NCBI RefSeq assembly: GCF_965216805.1
Contig: NZ_CBDCGN010000003.1
Coordinates: forward strand, 186,001-250,000
Source of the DNA: Panacagrimonas sp965216805
GTDB lineage: Bacteria > Pseudomonadota > Gammaproteobacteria > Nevskiales > Nevskiaceae
DNA: 64,000 bases
Direction: 5' to 3'
Shown here: piece by piece, positions 35,201-43,267 of the stretch
How positions within the stretch are numbered: position 1 is the first letter of the stretch
How the letters are laid out: each line of letters opens with the position of its first letter
Program-made: the position numbers and the translations under genes
Notes under the pieces: model-generated
Database searches by the model: none
What the model was told of the DNA's origin: nothing
The model's input: only the letters and a program-made list of their open reading frames with translations

Positions 35201-38200
35201 CAACGACACCGACGAGGCCGGCGCGCCGCTGACCGTGGCCACCGCCAACGCGCCCGGCGACGCGCCCACCGACGTCACCGACAACGGCATGCCCGGCGGC
35301 GGCACCACCATCCAGGGCCTGTTCGGCACTCTGCTGATCCGTCCCGATGGCAGCTACACCTACACCCCGGACCAGGACCTGATCGACGCCTTCGATTTCG
35401 ACACCGCCACGCCCGGCGTGCAGAGCATCAACACCGGCGACGAACTGATCGACAGCTTCGTCTACGAGGCGACCAACGACGACGCCGTCGACGCCCTGCG
35501 CGTTCCCGGCCAGCTCGACATCACCCTCAACGGCACCAACGACACGCCGGAAGTGGACCTCAACGGCGACGCCAACGGCATCGACTTCGTGCCCTCGGCC
35601 TTCACCGAACAGGGCGGGCCGGTGCTGGTCGCCGCCACCATGAGCACCGTGACGGACGTGGACAATCCGCGCCTGGTCAGCGCCACCGTCACCCTGCGCC
35701 TGGCCGACGGCAGCTTGCCGGACGCACTGGACGAATCCCTGGCGGTGGACGAGAGCCTCGCGGCCTTCACTGCCGGCCGCCTGACCGCGGCCTACGACCG
35801 CGACACCGGGGTCCTGACGCTGACCGGCTTCAACGCCACCCTGGCCGACTTCCAGGCCGCCCTGCGCACGCTGACCTACGACAACCTGGGCGACAACGTC
35901 ACCGCCGGCGACAGCCGCGTGGTCACCGTCACCGTGTTCGACGGCCAGGACACCAGCCCGGAAGCCGTCAGCACCATCCCGTTGATCGGCTTCCCGGATG
36001 CGCCCGTCGCCGCCAACGACACCAACCTCGAAACCGCCGACCAGGACGCCGACCCGCTGGTCGAGGCCGGTGTCAACGGCGAGATGGCCGTGGCCGGCGA
36101 CGACACCGCCGTCGGCAACGTGCTGGACAACGACGTCGACCCCGACACCGACGACATCACCGGCCTCGAGATCACCGCCATCGAAACCGGCGACACCCTC
36201 GGCGCCGGCACCGCCGGCACGGTGGGCGGCCCGGTGCTGCAAGGCACCTATGGCGACCTGCTGATCGAAGCCGACGGCAGCTACACCTACACCCTGGACA
36301 ATGCTCGCGCCGCCACCCAGGCGCTGGCCGCCGGCGACACCGCGGTCCTGAACCTGACCATCACCGGCACCAACGACCGCCCGGTGCTGGACCTCAACGG
36401 CCCGGCGGTCAACGGCATCAACTTCAACTCGGCAACCTTCCGCGAAGGCACCGACGATGCGGAGCTGATCCCCATCGTCGACGACAACGCGCTGACCGTG
36501 GTCGATCCGGACAATGCCAATCTGGCCAGCGCCACCGTCACCCTCACCGCGCCCAGTGGCCTGCCGGACCCGGGCGCCGAACGCCTGGTGTTCAACGACA
36601 TGCTCGAACCGGTCACCGCCGGCCGCATCGTCGGCGAGTACAACCCCGACACCGGCGTACTCACCTTCACCGGCTTCAATGCCACCGTGGCGGACTTCCA
36701 GCTGGTGCTGCGAACGGTCAGCTACCAGAACGACGGTGACAGCGTGGTGCCCGGCCCCACCCGCACCGCCACCTTCGTGATCAACGACGGCACCAGCAAC
36801 AACGACCCGGCCGCCGTCAGCACCATCACCCTGATCGGCGAGCCCGACGCCCCCATCGCCAACGCGGACAGCAACCTCGCCGCGCCGGTGGACCCGGTCG
36901 TCGAAAGTGGCGTCAACCCCGGCAACACCGCGTTCCCGGGCGACGACACCGCCACCGGCAACGTGATCGCCAACGACGTCGACCCGGACAACGCACCGGG
37001 CATGGAAACTGATGGCCTCACCATCACCGCCATCCGCACCGTGCCCGAGGGCGGCGGCGGCCAGGCCGGCTTCGTCGGCGGCGCGGCCCTGGTGGGCACC
37101 TACGGCAGTCTGGTGATCGCCTCCGACGGCACCTGGACCTACACACTGAACAACGCCGACGCCGACACCCAGGCGCTGGACCAGGACGAAATCGCAACCG
37201 ACGTCTTCCGCTACACCGTCAGCGACCCCCAGGACAACACCGCCACCGCGCTGCTCACCGTCTCCATCACCGGCACCAACGACACCCCGATGGCGGTGGC
37301 CAACACCCGCACCATGAACGAGGGCGGTGCGCCGCTCACCGGCGCGGGCGCCAACAACGTGCTGCTCAGCGACGTGGACCCGGACGGACTGGCGGAGGGC
37401 GGCGGCCCGCTGGTGCTGACCGTATCCCAGGTCAACGGCGACGCCGGCAATGTCGGCGTCGGCGTGGCCGGCACCTACGGCACCCTGAACATGGCGGCCA
37501 CCGGCAACTACACCTACACCCTGGGCGCGGCGGCCGAGGCGCTCGATCAAGGCCAGGTGGTGACCGAAACCTTCACCTACAACGCCATCGATGACTTCGG
37601 CGCCGAATCCGGCCCGGCCAACCTCACCATCACCCTCACCGGCGCGGCCGATCCCACCGAGTTCGCGGTCGCTGCCCGCACCGTGAACGTGGGTGAGAAC
37701 GAAACCGTCGTCACCACCGTGATGGCGACGGACGCGGACATGGAGCCGTTGACCTACACCATCACCGGCGGCGCCGATGAGGAGTTCTTCAACCTCGACC
37801 CGATGACCGGCGCGCTGACCTTCCAGACGCCGCGCGACTTCGAGATGCCGCAGGACGCCGGCATGAACAATGGCTACGTGGTGCAGGTCACCGCCACCGA
37901 TGCCAGCGACGGTGGCACGGCGGTGCAGACCATTACGGTCAACGTGCAGGACGTCAACGAAGCGCCCACCGTCGCCAACCTGCTGCTGGACCAGGGCGTC
38001 GACATCGGTGAGGACCTGGAATACCAGTTCCCGGACCTCGGCGAGATGGGCGCCATCTTTGCCGACGAGGACGCCGGCGACATGCTCACCTACACCGCCG
38101 CCCTGGCCAACGGCGACCCGCTGCCCGACTTCCTGGACTTCGACGCGGCCACCCGCACCTTCACCGGCACGCCGACCCAGGCAGAAGGCGACATGGACTT

Positions 38201-40172
38201 CGACATCGAGGTCACCGCCACCGACACCGGCGGCCTGACCGCCACCGACACCTTCCGCATCTCGGTGGGCGCCAACAACCCGCCCACCGTGGCCATGCCG
38301 CTGCTGGACCAGATGGCCACCGAGAATCAGCCCTTCACCTACCAGTTCGACGCCGACAGCTTTGCTGACGTCGACATAGGCGACCAGGAAAACTTCGCCT
38401 TCACCGCGACCCTCGCCGACGGCTCACCCCGCCCCGCTTGGCTGCTGTTCGACCCCTCCACCCGCACTTTCGGCGGCACCCCGGGCCCGGGCGACGTCCA
38501 GGACCTGATGATCCGCGTCATCGCCACCGACCCGGGCGGCCTGTCGATCTCCGACGTGTTCAACCTGACGGTGGCCAACGTCAACGATCCGGTGATGGCG
38601 GTCAACGACACTAACATGGTGACCGAGACAGGCGTCACCGAGCCGGGGATGTCGGTGGCCATTGGCCAAGCGGGCCTCGATGGCGTGCTGGACAACGACC
38701 TCGATCCGGACCTCGCCAACGATCCCGATCCGGACGTGCTGGTGGTCAATCGCGTGACGCCTGCCGGTGGGGCGAACAGCGTCATCACCCCCGGTGGCAA
38801 CGCCACCGTCACCGGCATGTTCGGCTCGCTGATGCTGGAATCCGACGGCAGCTACGTCTACATGCTGGACGACAATGACGACGACACCCAGGCGTTAGCA
38901 CAGGGCACCACCGCTGACGAGGTCTTCACCTACCGCGTCAGCGACGGCACCGTCAACGACACCGCCACCCTGACCATCACCGTCACCGGCACCAACGATG
39001 CGCCGGTAGCGATGAATAACAATTACAACGATGACTTTAATAATGGGAACCCGATCGGGGCGACCGATCTGACGATTACCGCTGTCGCATCTACTGGCAG
39101 CGTACTCGACAACGATATGGACCCTGACAACGGTGCGATGCGAACCGTCAACTCCGTGTCCTTCGACAACACGCCGGGCACCGTTGAAGAACCGCTTGCC
39201 GGCGCATTCGGCAACCTTGTTTTGAATGCTGACGGCAGCTACTTCTACGCATCGAACAACGAAGCTGCCTTGCTCGCTCTGAACGAAGGCGACATGGTGA
39301 GCGACGTATTCGCCTACACCGCCATCGACGAGTTCGGCGCCGTGTCCAACGAGGCCACGCTGACGTTCGAAATCGAGGGCGAAAACGACGCCCCCGTCGT
39401 CACGGACCTGACCACCACCACCAACAGCTTCTCGTTCACCGCCACCGACGTCGATTCGGAAGCCGTCATCAACGCGCTGTACGCCGGCAGCAACCTGACG
39501 CTGCCCAATCCGCTGGCCAATGACGGCAGCGCCACCACGCAGAACGTGGCCGCGCAGACTGCGGTGACCGATGCCATCTACCGGGTTTCCGACGGCACGG
39601 TCGAAACCGACGTGGCACGGCTGATTCTGGGCACGGCAGCCACCGGCGCCGGCATGGGCGCGTTCGACGAAACCCTGGACGCCACCGCATCCGCCGTCGG
39701 CAGCATCCTGTACGGCTTTGGTGGCCAGGACAGCCTGCTCGGCAGCCCCGAAGACGACTTCCTGTACGGCAACGCGGATGACGACCGGCTTCGCGGCGGC
39801 ATGGGCGACGACCTGATCCACGGCGGCACCGGCAGCAACAACGTCGCCGGCGGCCCCGGTAGCGACACCATCGACGTCTCCGCCGGCAACGACACCATCG
39901 TCTACGAACCCAACGCACTTGACGGCGGCGCCGACACCATACTCGACTTCGATGGCGACGGGACCGACGGACAGGACATGTTCAATCTGGTGGCGCTGCT
40001 GGACTCGCTGCCGGGAAACAACGCCGACATCTTCGACATCGTCGATCTGACCGGCGGCAACTTCGAACTGCGCATCGATACCGACAACAACGGCGATTTC
40101 GATTACCTGCTGGCCACGGTGCAGGTAGCCGTGGGGTCGACGTTCGATGCCGCAGACGTGACGGCGGTCTAG
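32298..40172 (+). CDS. Giant type I-secreted repeat adhesin (cadherin-like/VCBS/RTX)
   Basis: 2624 residues from the ATG at 32298, preceded by GGGGGAATAAAG. An acidic head (1-110) is followed by a Gly-flanked hydrophobic segment WAIAGGVGGVGLIAIAAS (about 140-157). A long array follows: cadherin-like 175-385; VCBS 386-608; tandem-95-type 608-698; cadherin-like 698-936; VCBS alternating with two longer modules (1085-1230, 1360-1515) to about 1785; cadherin-like; two He_PIG/CADG units (FDAATRTFTGTP, FDPSTRTFGGTP) 1890-2095; two more VCBS. RTX Ca2+ repeats (about 2470-2540: RLRGGMGDDLIHGG) and a type I secretion C-terminus end the protein. It is probably a Ca2+-dependent surface adhesin. No ABC exporter, adaptor or TolC gene is in the window. 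Confidence 0.92.
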   Translation: MALQTILIAADGTQKTLDLDAEARLALGPDEKLIIPQGLKRKKELDDSEVDHGQQTEEVVLVDESGEVYTVFLPEGAEVLVAQAQNPAQAPASNPAPNYENFPTNPSGPGGSARPVETIPVNPNASSGGGGGGFAPGDYGWAIAGGVGGVGLIAIAASDSGGGGGGGGGTPPPAGNSAPFFGSDVRSVSVAENSTVVATVVASDADDDTLTYSIVGGADALRFGINSGTGALTFLAAPDFEMPADNGSDNIYNVIVQASDGELNDTQALVITVTDINEGQPNRAPEIISGDGDTATGSVNEGATFITTVVASDPDGDDVAFSLTGPDASLFTITSAGVLTLGPQDSEDPADADGNNTYVVTILASDGELTDSQVLTVTVTNQDEDNTVIGGVLSGSVTETTSTDPGVPTATGQMSATDPDGPDDMFVVSNGTAQFGTFSVSAGGLWTYNLDSSDPAVSVLNTGQSLADSFTVTAIDGTTATVSIVVNGQDGVIDPTPNSTVGGDLIGAVVEAGSDNNNGTPTDSGQLTADNPDGPDNVFRPVSGGTATYGSFSVSSAGIWTYTLDNDNATVNGVAEGDTLSDSFTVTSLDGSVGTVDVTITGANDDPAVDAAQVVTTVEDMPLTITVEGMDVDGDDLTYTAGPREEGGQLTGGADGVFTYTPAADFVGRDSFVVTVSDGNGGTAEQTVSVDVTEANDDAPVIVSNGGGDEASIQIVENTVAVTTVEAEDEDTGAVVTYSITGGAEETFFRIDEDTGVLEFWAPPSAEQGQGSGLFGNSYEVIVTATDDTGLTDEQTLTVQVQNDGLLGEIGELPPQFTSGGGLDEAQYEIPENTLFVAQLDANGGQLINLDGANDTLVFRIAGGDDAELFGIEQIEPAPNGPNTGSAILSFLDAFQPDFEMPGSFNGDNEYDLIVQTSDDDGVDYQRLTITVLDVNAIEVVDDVNDLSEAGGVDNTRDVETASGNVLTNDTDEAGAPLTVATANAPGDAPTDVTDNGMPGGGTTIQGLFGTLLIRPDGSYTYTPDQDLIDAFDFDTATPGVQSINTGDELIDSFVYEATNDDAVDALRVPGQLDITLNGTNDTPEVDLNGDANGIDFVPSAFTEQGGPVLVAATMSTVTDVDNPRLVSATVTLRLADGSLPDALDESLAVDESLAAFTAGRLTAAYDRDTGVLTLTGFNATLADFQAALRTLTYDNLGDNVTAGDSRVVTVTVFDGQDTSPEAVSTIPLIGFPDAPVAANDTNLETADQDADPLVEAGVNGEMAVAGDDTAVGNVLDNDVDPDTDDITGLEITAIETGDTLGAGTAGTVGGPVLQGTYGDLLIEADGSYTYTLDNARAATQALAAGDTAVLNLTITGTNDRPVLDLNGPAVNGINFNSATFREGTDDAELIPIVDDNALTVVDPDNANLASATVTLTAPSGLPDPGAERLVFNDMLEPVTAGRIVGEYNPDTGVLTFTGFNATVADFQLVLRTVSYQNDGDSVVPGPTRTATFVINDGTSNNDPAAVSTITLIGEPDAPIANADSNLAAPVDPVVESGVNPGNTAFPGDDTATGNVIANDVDPDNAPGMETDGLTITAIRTVPEGGGGQAGFVGGAALVGTYGSLVIASDGTWTYTLNNADADTQALDQDEIATDVFRYTVSDPQDNTATALLTVSITGTNDTPMAVANTRTMNEGGAPLTGAGANNVLLSDVDPDGLAEGGGPLVLTVSQVNGDAGNVGVGVAGTYGTLNMAATGNYTYTLGAAAEALDQGQVVTETFTYNAIDDFGAESGPANLTITLTGAADPTEFAVAARTVNVGENETVVTTVMATDADMEPLTYTITGGADEEFFNLDPMTGALTFQTPRDFEMPQDAGMNNGYVVQVTATDASDGGTAVQTITVNVQDVNEAPTVANLLLDQGVDIGEDLEYQFPDLGEMGAIFADEDAGDMLTYTAALANGDPLPDFLDFDAATRTFTGTPTQAEGDMDFDIEVTATDTGGLTATDTFRISVGANNPPTVAMPLLDQMATENQPFTYQFDADSFADVDIGDQENFAFTATLADGSPRPAWLLFDPSTRTFGGTPGPGDVQDLMIRVIATDPGGLSISDVFNLTVANVNDPVMAVNDTNMVTETGVTEPGMSVAIGQAGLDGVLDNDLDPDLANDPDPDVLVVNRVTPAGGANSVITPGGNATVTGMFGSLMLESDGSYVYMLDDNDDDTQALAQGTTADEVFTYRVSDGTVNDTATLTITVTGTNDAPVAMNNNYNDDFNNGNPIGATDLTITAVASTGSVLDNDMDPDNGAMRTVNSVSFDNTPGTVEEPLAGAFGNLVLNADGSYFYASNNEAALLALNEGDMVSDVFAYTAIDEFGAVSNEATLTFEIEGENDAPVVTDLTTTTNSFSFTATDVDSEAVINALYAGSNLTLPNPLANDGSATTQNVAAQTAVTDAIYRVSDGTVETDVARLILGTAATGAGMGAFDETLDATASAVGSILYGFGGQDSLLGSPEDDFLYGNADDDRLRGGMGDDLIHGGTGSNNVAGGPGSDTIDVSAGNDTIVYEPNALDGGADTILDFDGDGTDGQDMFNLVALLDSLPGNNADIFDIVDLTGGNFELRIDTDNNGDFDYLLATVQVAVGSTFDAADVTAV

Positions 40173-40182
40173 AGCGGCCGGC

Positions 40183-40215
40183 GGCCGCCCTACGAGTCGG
40201 ATTCGTAGGGCGGCC
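40183..40215. terminator. Perfect hairpin after the adhesin gene (short GTAGGGCGG-type repeat)
   Basis: GGCCGCCCTACGA (40183-40195) and its exact complement (40203-40215) enclose a 7-base loop, starting 11 bp after the adhesin stop. There is no U-tract on either strand. It shares the CGTAGGGCGG core of the dispersed element family and probably acts as an mRNA 3' end or Rho-linked terminator. Confidence 0.55.
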
Positions 40216-40322
40216 GCGCCCGCCGCGTCCCGTCTCGTCCCCGGAGTATCCCGGTCGAAGGGCCGTGCCCGATCACGCCACGCCATTGGCACGCGCCGCA
40301 CACCGCCGATTAAGCTCGCCGC

Positions 40323-41021
40323 ATGCAGACCATCCTGGTGGTGGACGACGACGCCGGCATCCGCGAGGTGGTGTGTTTTGCCTTGCGCAAGGCCGGCTTC
40401 GAGACGGTGACGGCGGACACCGGCGAGCAGGCGCTGAGCCGGTTCGTCGCCGTGCGGCCGGCGCTGGTGGTGCTGGACATCCTGATGCCGGAACTGGACG
40501 GCACCGAGGTGTGTCGGCGCATCCGCGCCACCGACCGCCACACGCCCATCGTGTTCCTGAGCTCCAAGGACGACGAGATCGACCGCATCGTCGGGCTGGA
40601 GCTGGGCGGCGACGATTACGTCTCCAAGCCGTTTTCGCCACGCGAACTGGTGGCGCGGGTACGCGCGATTCTGCGTCGCGGCGCGCTGGCGCCGGAGGCC
40701 GCGGCGCCGGACGCGCCCGGCCTGCAGTTGCAACACGGCCGCCTGCGTCTGGACGGCGAGCAGTACAAGGCGTTCTGGGACGCGCGGGAGCTGGTCCTCA
40801 CGCTGACCGAGTTCGGCATCCTGCGTACGCTGATGACGCGGCCGGGCAAGGTGTGCCGGCGCGAGCACCTGATGGATCAGGCCTACGAGCTGCACAAGAT
40901 CGTCTCCGACCGCACCATCGACAGCCACGTGCGACGCGTGCGCGCCAAGTTCGCGGCGCTGGGCGTGGACCCGATCGAGACGGTGCACGGCATCGGCTAC
41001 AAGCTGGGGCCCTGCGCGTAG
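40323..41021 (+). CDS. OmpR-family response regulator (CreB-like by context)
   Basis: 232 residues. The receiver domain has the acidic pocket VVDDD (8-10), phosphoacceptor D52 (LVVLDILMP) and K102 (VSKPF). The C-terminal winged helix has LTEFGILRTLMTRPGKVCRREHLMD and RTIDSHVRRVRAKF. It is a DNA-binding transcription factor, probably phosphorylated by the sensor kinase at 41520. Nearness to creD suggests a CreB-like role, but sequence alone cannot separate it from other OmpR-type regulators. 498 bp of repeats separate it from its kinase gene, which is unusual for such pairs. Confidence 0.92.
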   Translation: MQTILVVDDDAGIREVVCFALRKAGFETVTADTGEQALSRFVAVRPALVVLDILMPELDGTEVCRRIRATDRHTPIVFLSSKDDEIDRIVGLELGGDDYVSKPFSPRELVARVRAILRRGALAPEAAAPDAPGLQLQHGRLRLDGEQYKAFWDARELVLTLTEFGILRTLMTRPGKVCRREHLMDQAYELHKIVSDRTIDSHVRRVRAKFAALGVDPIETVHGIGYKLGPCA

Positions 41022-41053
41022 CGCGGTTTCGATTTCATTGCGCCGTTCGGAAC

Positions 41054-41236
41054 CCGTTGCCCTGGGAACCCCTCTCCCCGCCTGCGGGAGAGGGGCAGGG
41101 GTGAGGGGCTTTCAGGGCGTGGGCGCTCTCGATTGCACGGTTCGCCCACGCTCGTGAAAACCCCTCATCCGCCCGCCTGCGGGAGAAGGGATCCGATGAC
41201 TCGTTCCGTTTCGATACTGGCGCGCTGCGCTACCAG
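41054..41236 (+). repeat. Dispersed CCTCTCCC repeat, copy B
   Basis: 183 bp starting CCGTTGCCCTGGGAACCCC and ending CGCTACCAG. It includes the palindrome CTCCCCGCCTGCGGGAGAGG, GGGGTGAGGGGCTTTCAGGGCG and GCGTGGGCG..CGCCCACGCTCGTG. It is followed after 11 bp by copy C in the same orientation; period 194 bp. Confidence 0.8.
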
Positions 41237-41247
41237 AGTTCTGTAAT

Positions 41248-41446
41248 CCGTTGCCCTGGGAACCCCTCTCCCGCAGGCGGGAGAGGGGCAGGGGTGAGGG
41301 GCTTTCAGCGCGTGGGCTTCCTTGATTCTCGATTCGCCCACGCTCGTAAAACCCCTCATCCGCCCCTGCGGGGCACCTTCTCCCGCCTGCGGGAGAAGGG
41401 AACCAAAGACCGGTCTCGTTTCAATGTTGGCGCGTTGCGATACCAG
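41248..41446 (+). repeat. Dispersed CCTCTCCC repeat, copy C
   Basis: 199 bp and closely similar to copy B over its whole length. It differs by an extra CCCCTGCGGGGCACCTTCTC segment near its 3' end, which is also present (as complement) in copy A at 30199. So A and C share a fuller form than B. Confidence 0.8.
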
Positions 41447-41519
41447 GCGCTGTCATTGGCCGCTTCGCGACGCACGCGGCGACCGTGCGGTTTGTTCCCG
41501 AGACCCCTGATACCCGACG

Positions 41520-43124
41520 ATGCCCTGCATGCGCCCGCGCCTGTCCACCGTCCTGATCCTGATTCACCTGGTGATCCTGCTGCTGCCGCTGGGCGGTATC
41601 GCGGTGCTGCGGGTGTATGAGAGCGCGCTGATCCGCCAGACCGAATCCGAGCTGATCGCCCAGGGCGTGTTCATCAGCGCCACCTACCGCACGCTGCTGG
41701 CCGATGGCCCTGCGCTGCCTGCCGATTACGGTGTGCCACGCCGCCACGTGGAGCCGCGCGCCGACCCGGACGGCCCGTGGCGCCCGCGCCTGGTCAGCCT
41801 GGACCTGGCGACCGACCCGGTGCTGCCACCACCGCCGGAACCGCAGCCCGGAACCATCGCCCCGGACGCCATCGCCGCCGCCGTCGGCGCCCAGATCGAA
41901 CCCATCCTGCGCGACGCCCAGGTCATCACCCTGGCTGGCATCCGTGTGCTCGATGTACACGGCACCATCGTCGCCACCACCGGCGGCGATCTGGGCCTGT
42001 CGATGGCGGCACTGCCGGAGGCGCAGCGCGCGCTGGCCGGCGAGTACGTGAGCCTGATGCGTCAGCGCGGCAGCCAGCGCCCGCCGCCGCCGCTGGATTC
42101 GATTTCGCGCGGCGCCCGGATTCGGGTGGCGGTGGCGGTGCCGATTCTGGCCGATGATCGCGTGATCGGCGCGGTCACCCTGCTGCGCACACCCGGCAAC
42201 ATCTGGCAGGCGCTGCGCGGCAAGCGTCGCGAGCTGGCCTGGGCCGGCGCCGCGCTGCTGCTGACGGTGCTGGGCCTGTCCTTGCTCACGGCGGTCACCA
42301 TCGGCCGGCCGGTGCGCGCGGTGATCCGCCAGGCGCGACGCGCGGCGCGCGGCGAGTCCGGCGCGGTGGTGCCGCTGCGGCACGCCGGCACGCGCGAAAT
42401 CGCCGAGCTTTCGCAAACCGTGGCGGCGATGGCGCGCACCCTGGAAGAGCGCGCACGTTACATCCGCGATTTCGCCGCCCACGTCTCGCACGAGTTCAAG
42501 ACGCCGCTGACCGCCATCCGCGGCACCGTGGAACTGCTGCGCGATCACGCCGCCACCATGAACCCGGACGAACGCGAACGGTTTCTGGCCCTGCTGGAGT
42601 CCGACGCCGCGCGCCTGGACCGGCTGGTCAGCCGCCTGCTCGAACTGGCGCGCGCCGACATGGCCAGGCCGGGCGCGGAACCCGTCATCACCGCGCTGAG
42701 TCCGCTGTTGCAGGCCCTGGCCCAGCGCTACCGCGAGCGCGGCCTGGCAGTGGACCTGCAGCTCCCGGCAACGAACCTGCACGCGGCCATCGACGCCGAG
42801 ACGCTGGACGCCATTCTCAGCACCGTGCTCGACAACGCTCGCCAGCACGGCGGCGCCGACACCCGCGTTGCGCTGCATCTGCATGCACACGGCGGCGAGC
42901 TGGCGATCGACGTCATCGACAACGGCAAGGGCATATCCGAGCACAACGCGGCGCGCGTGTTCGAGCCTTTCTTCACCACCGCACGCGACGGCGGTCACAC
43001 CGGTCTGGGCCTGTCCATCGTGCGTTCGCTGCTGCAGGCCCATGGCGGCCACATCGCGCTGCAGCCCAGCCCCAGCGGTGCGCATTTCTGCATCGGCCTG
43101 CCGTGGGCGGAGCCTTCGCAGTAG
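41520..43124 (+). CDS. Sensor histidine kinase with periplasmic domain and HAMP
   Basis: 534 residues. Membrane helices at about 9-31 and 239-262 bracket a ~205-residue periplasmic sensor with a Pro-rich loop (about 100-115). A HAMP segment (263-315) and a HisKA domain follow, with the phosphorylated H324 in HVSHEFKTPLTAIRG. The ATPase has N-box DNARQHGG, VIDNGKGI and GHTGLGLSIV. It probably phosphorylates the regulator at 40323. The membrane layout is similar to CreC, but a CreC assignment is only contextual. Two ATGs (41520, 41529) are possible. Confidence 0.9.
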   Translation: MPCMRPRLSTVLILIHLVILLLPLGGIAVLRVYESALIRQTESELIAQGVFISATYRTLLADGPALPADYGVPRRHVEPRADPDGPWRPRLVSLDLATDPVLPPPPEPQPGTIAPDAIAAAVGAQIEPILRDAQVITLAGIRVLDVHGTIVATTGGDLGLSMAALPEAQRALAGEYVSLMRQRGSQRPPPPLDSISRGARIRVAVAVPILADDRVIGAVTLLRTPGNIWQALRGKRRELAWAGAALLLTVLGLSLLTAVTIGRPVRAVIRQARRAARGESGAVVPLRHAGTREIAELSQTVAAMARTLEERARYIRDFAAHVSHEFKTPLTAIRGTVELLRDHAATMNPDERERFLALLESDAARLDRLVSRLLELARADMARPGAEPVITALSPLLQALAQRYRERGLAVDLQLPATNLHAAIDAETLDAILSTVLDNARQHGGADTRVALHLHAHGGELAIDVIDNGKGISEHNAARVFEPFFTTARDGGHTGLGLSIVRSLLQAHGGHIALQPSPSGAHFCIGLPWAEPSQ

Positions 43125-43156
43125 CGCGTTGATCGGCGGACTTTTCAGCACAGACC

Positions 43157-43211
43157 AGCCCGGGTGCAACCCGGGGCAGCCCGCTGCGAAAACCCGGGCT
43201 GCGCCCGGGCC
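43157..43211. repeat. CCCGGGTGCAACCCGGG palindromic repeats
   Basis: Two adjacent palindromes, CCCGGGTGCAACCCGGG (from 43159) and AACCCGGGCTGCGCCCGGG (from 43191), lie in the kinase-rsmB intergenic. The same type occurs near 32080 and 55525, and at 55571, where it is the target of the IS4-family insertion. Confidence 0.65.
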
Positions 43212-43267
43212 ACGGCGGACGATAGCGCCCACGCGACGTTTCGCATCCACACCCTCACAATTGCGCC

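Larger units (their letters stand above)
41022..41519. other. Regulator/kinase intergenic filled with repeats
   Basis: 498 bp without a gene. It consists mainly of two direct copies (B and C) of the same dispersed repeat found inverted at 30199-30337. The last ~70 bp before the kinase have no feature I recognise. Confidence 0.75.

Noticed and set aside
32181..40988. Very long open frames (650-800 codons) on the minus strand opposite the adhesin gene
   Set aside because: They mirror the ACC/GTC/GAC-rich codons of the repeats on the plus strand, lack ribosome sites and protein-like domains, and begin inside the sense gene. They are codon-bias shadows.
40323..43124. Firm assignment of the regulator/kinase pair as CreB/CreC
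   Set aside because: Only creD is recognisable by sequence. The pair has generic OmpR/HisKA features and a periplasmic domain I cannot match to CreC, so the link is kept as context only.
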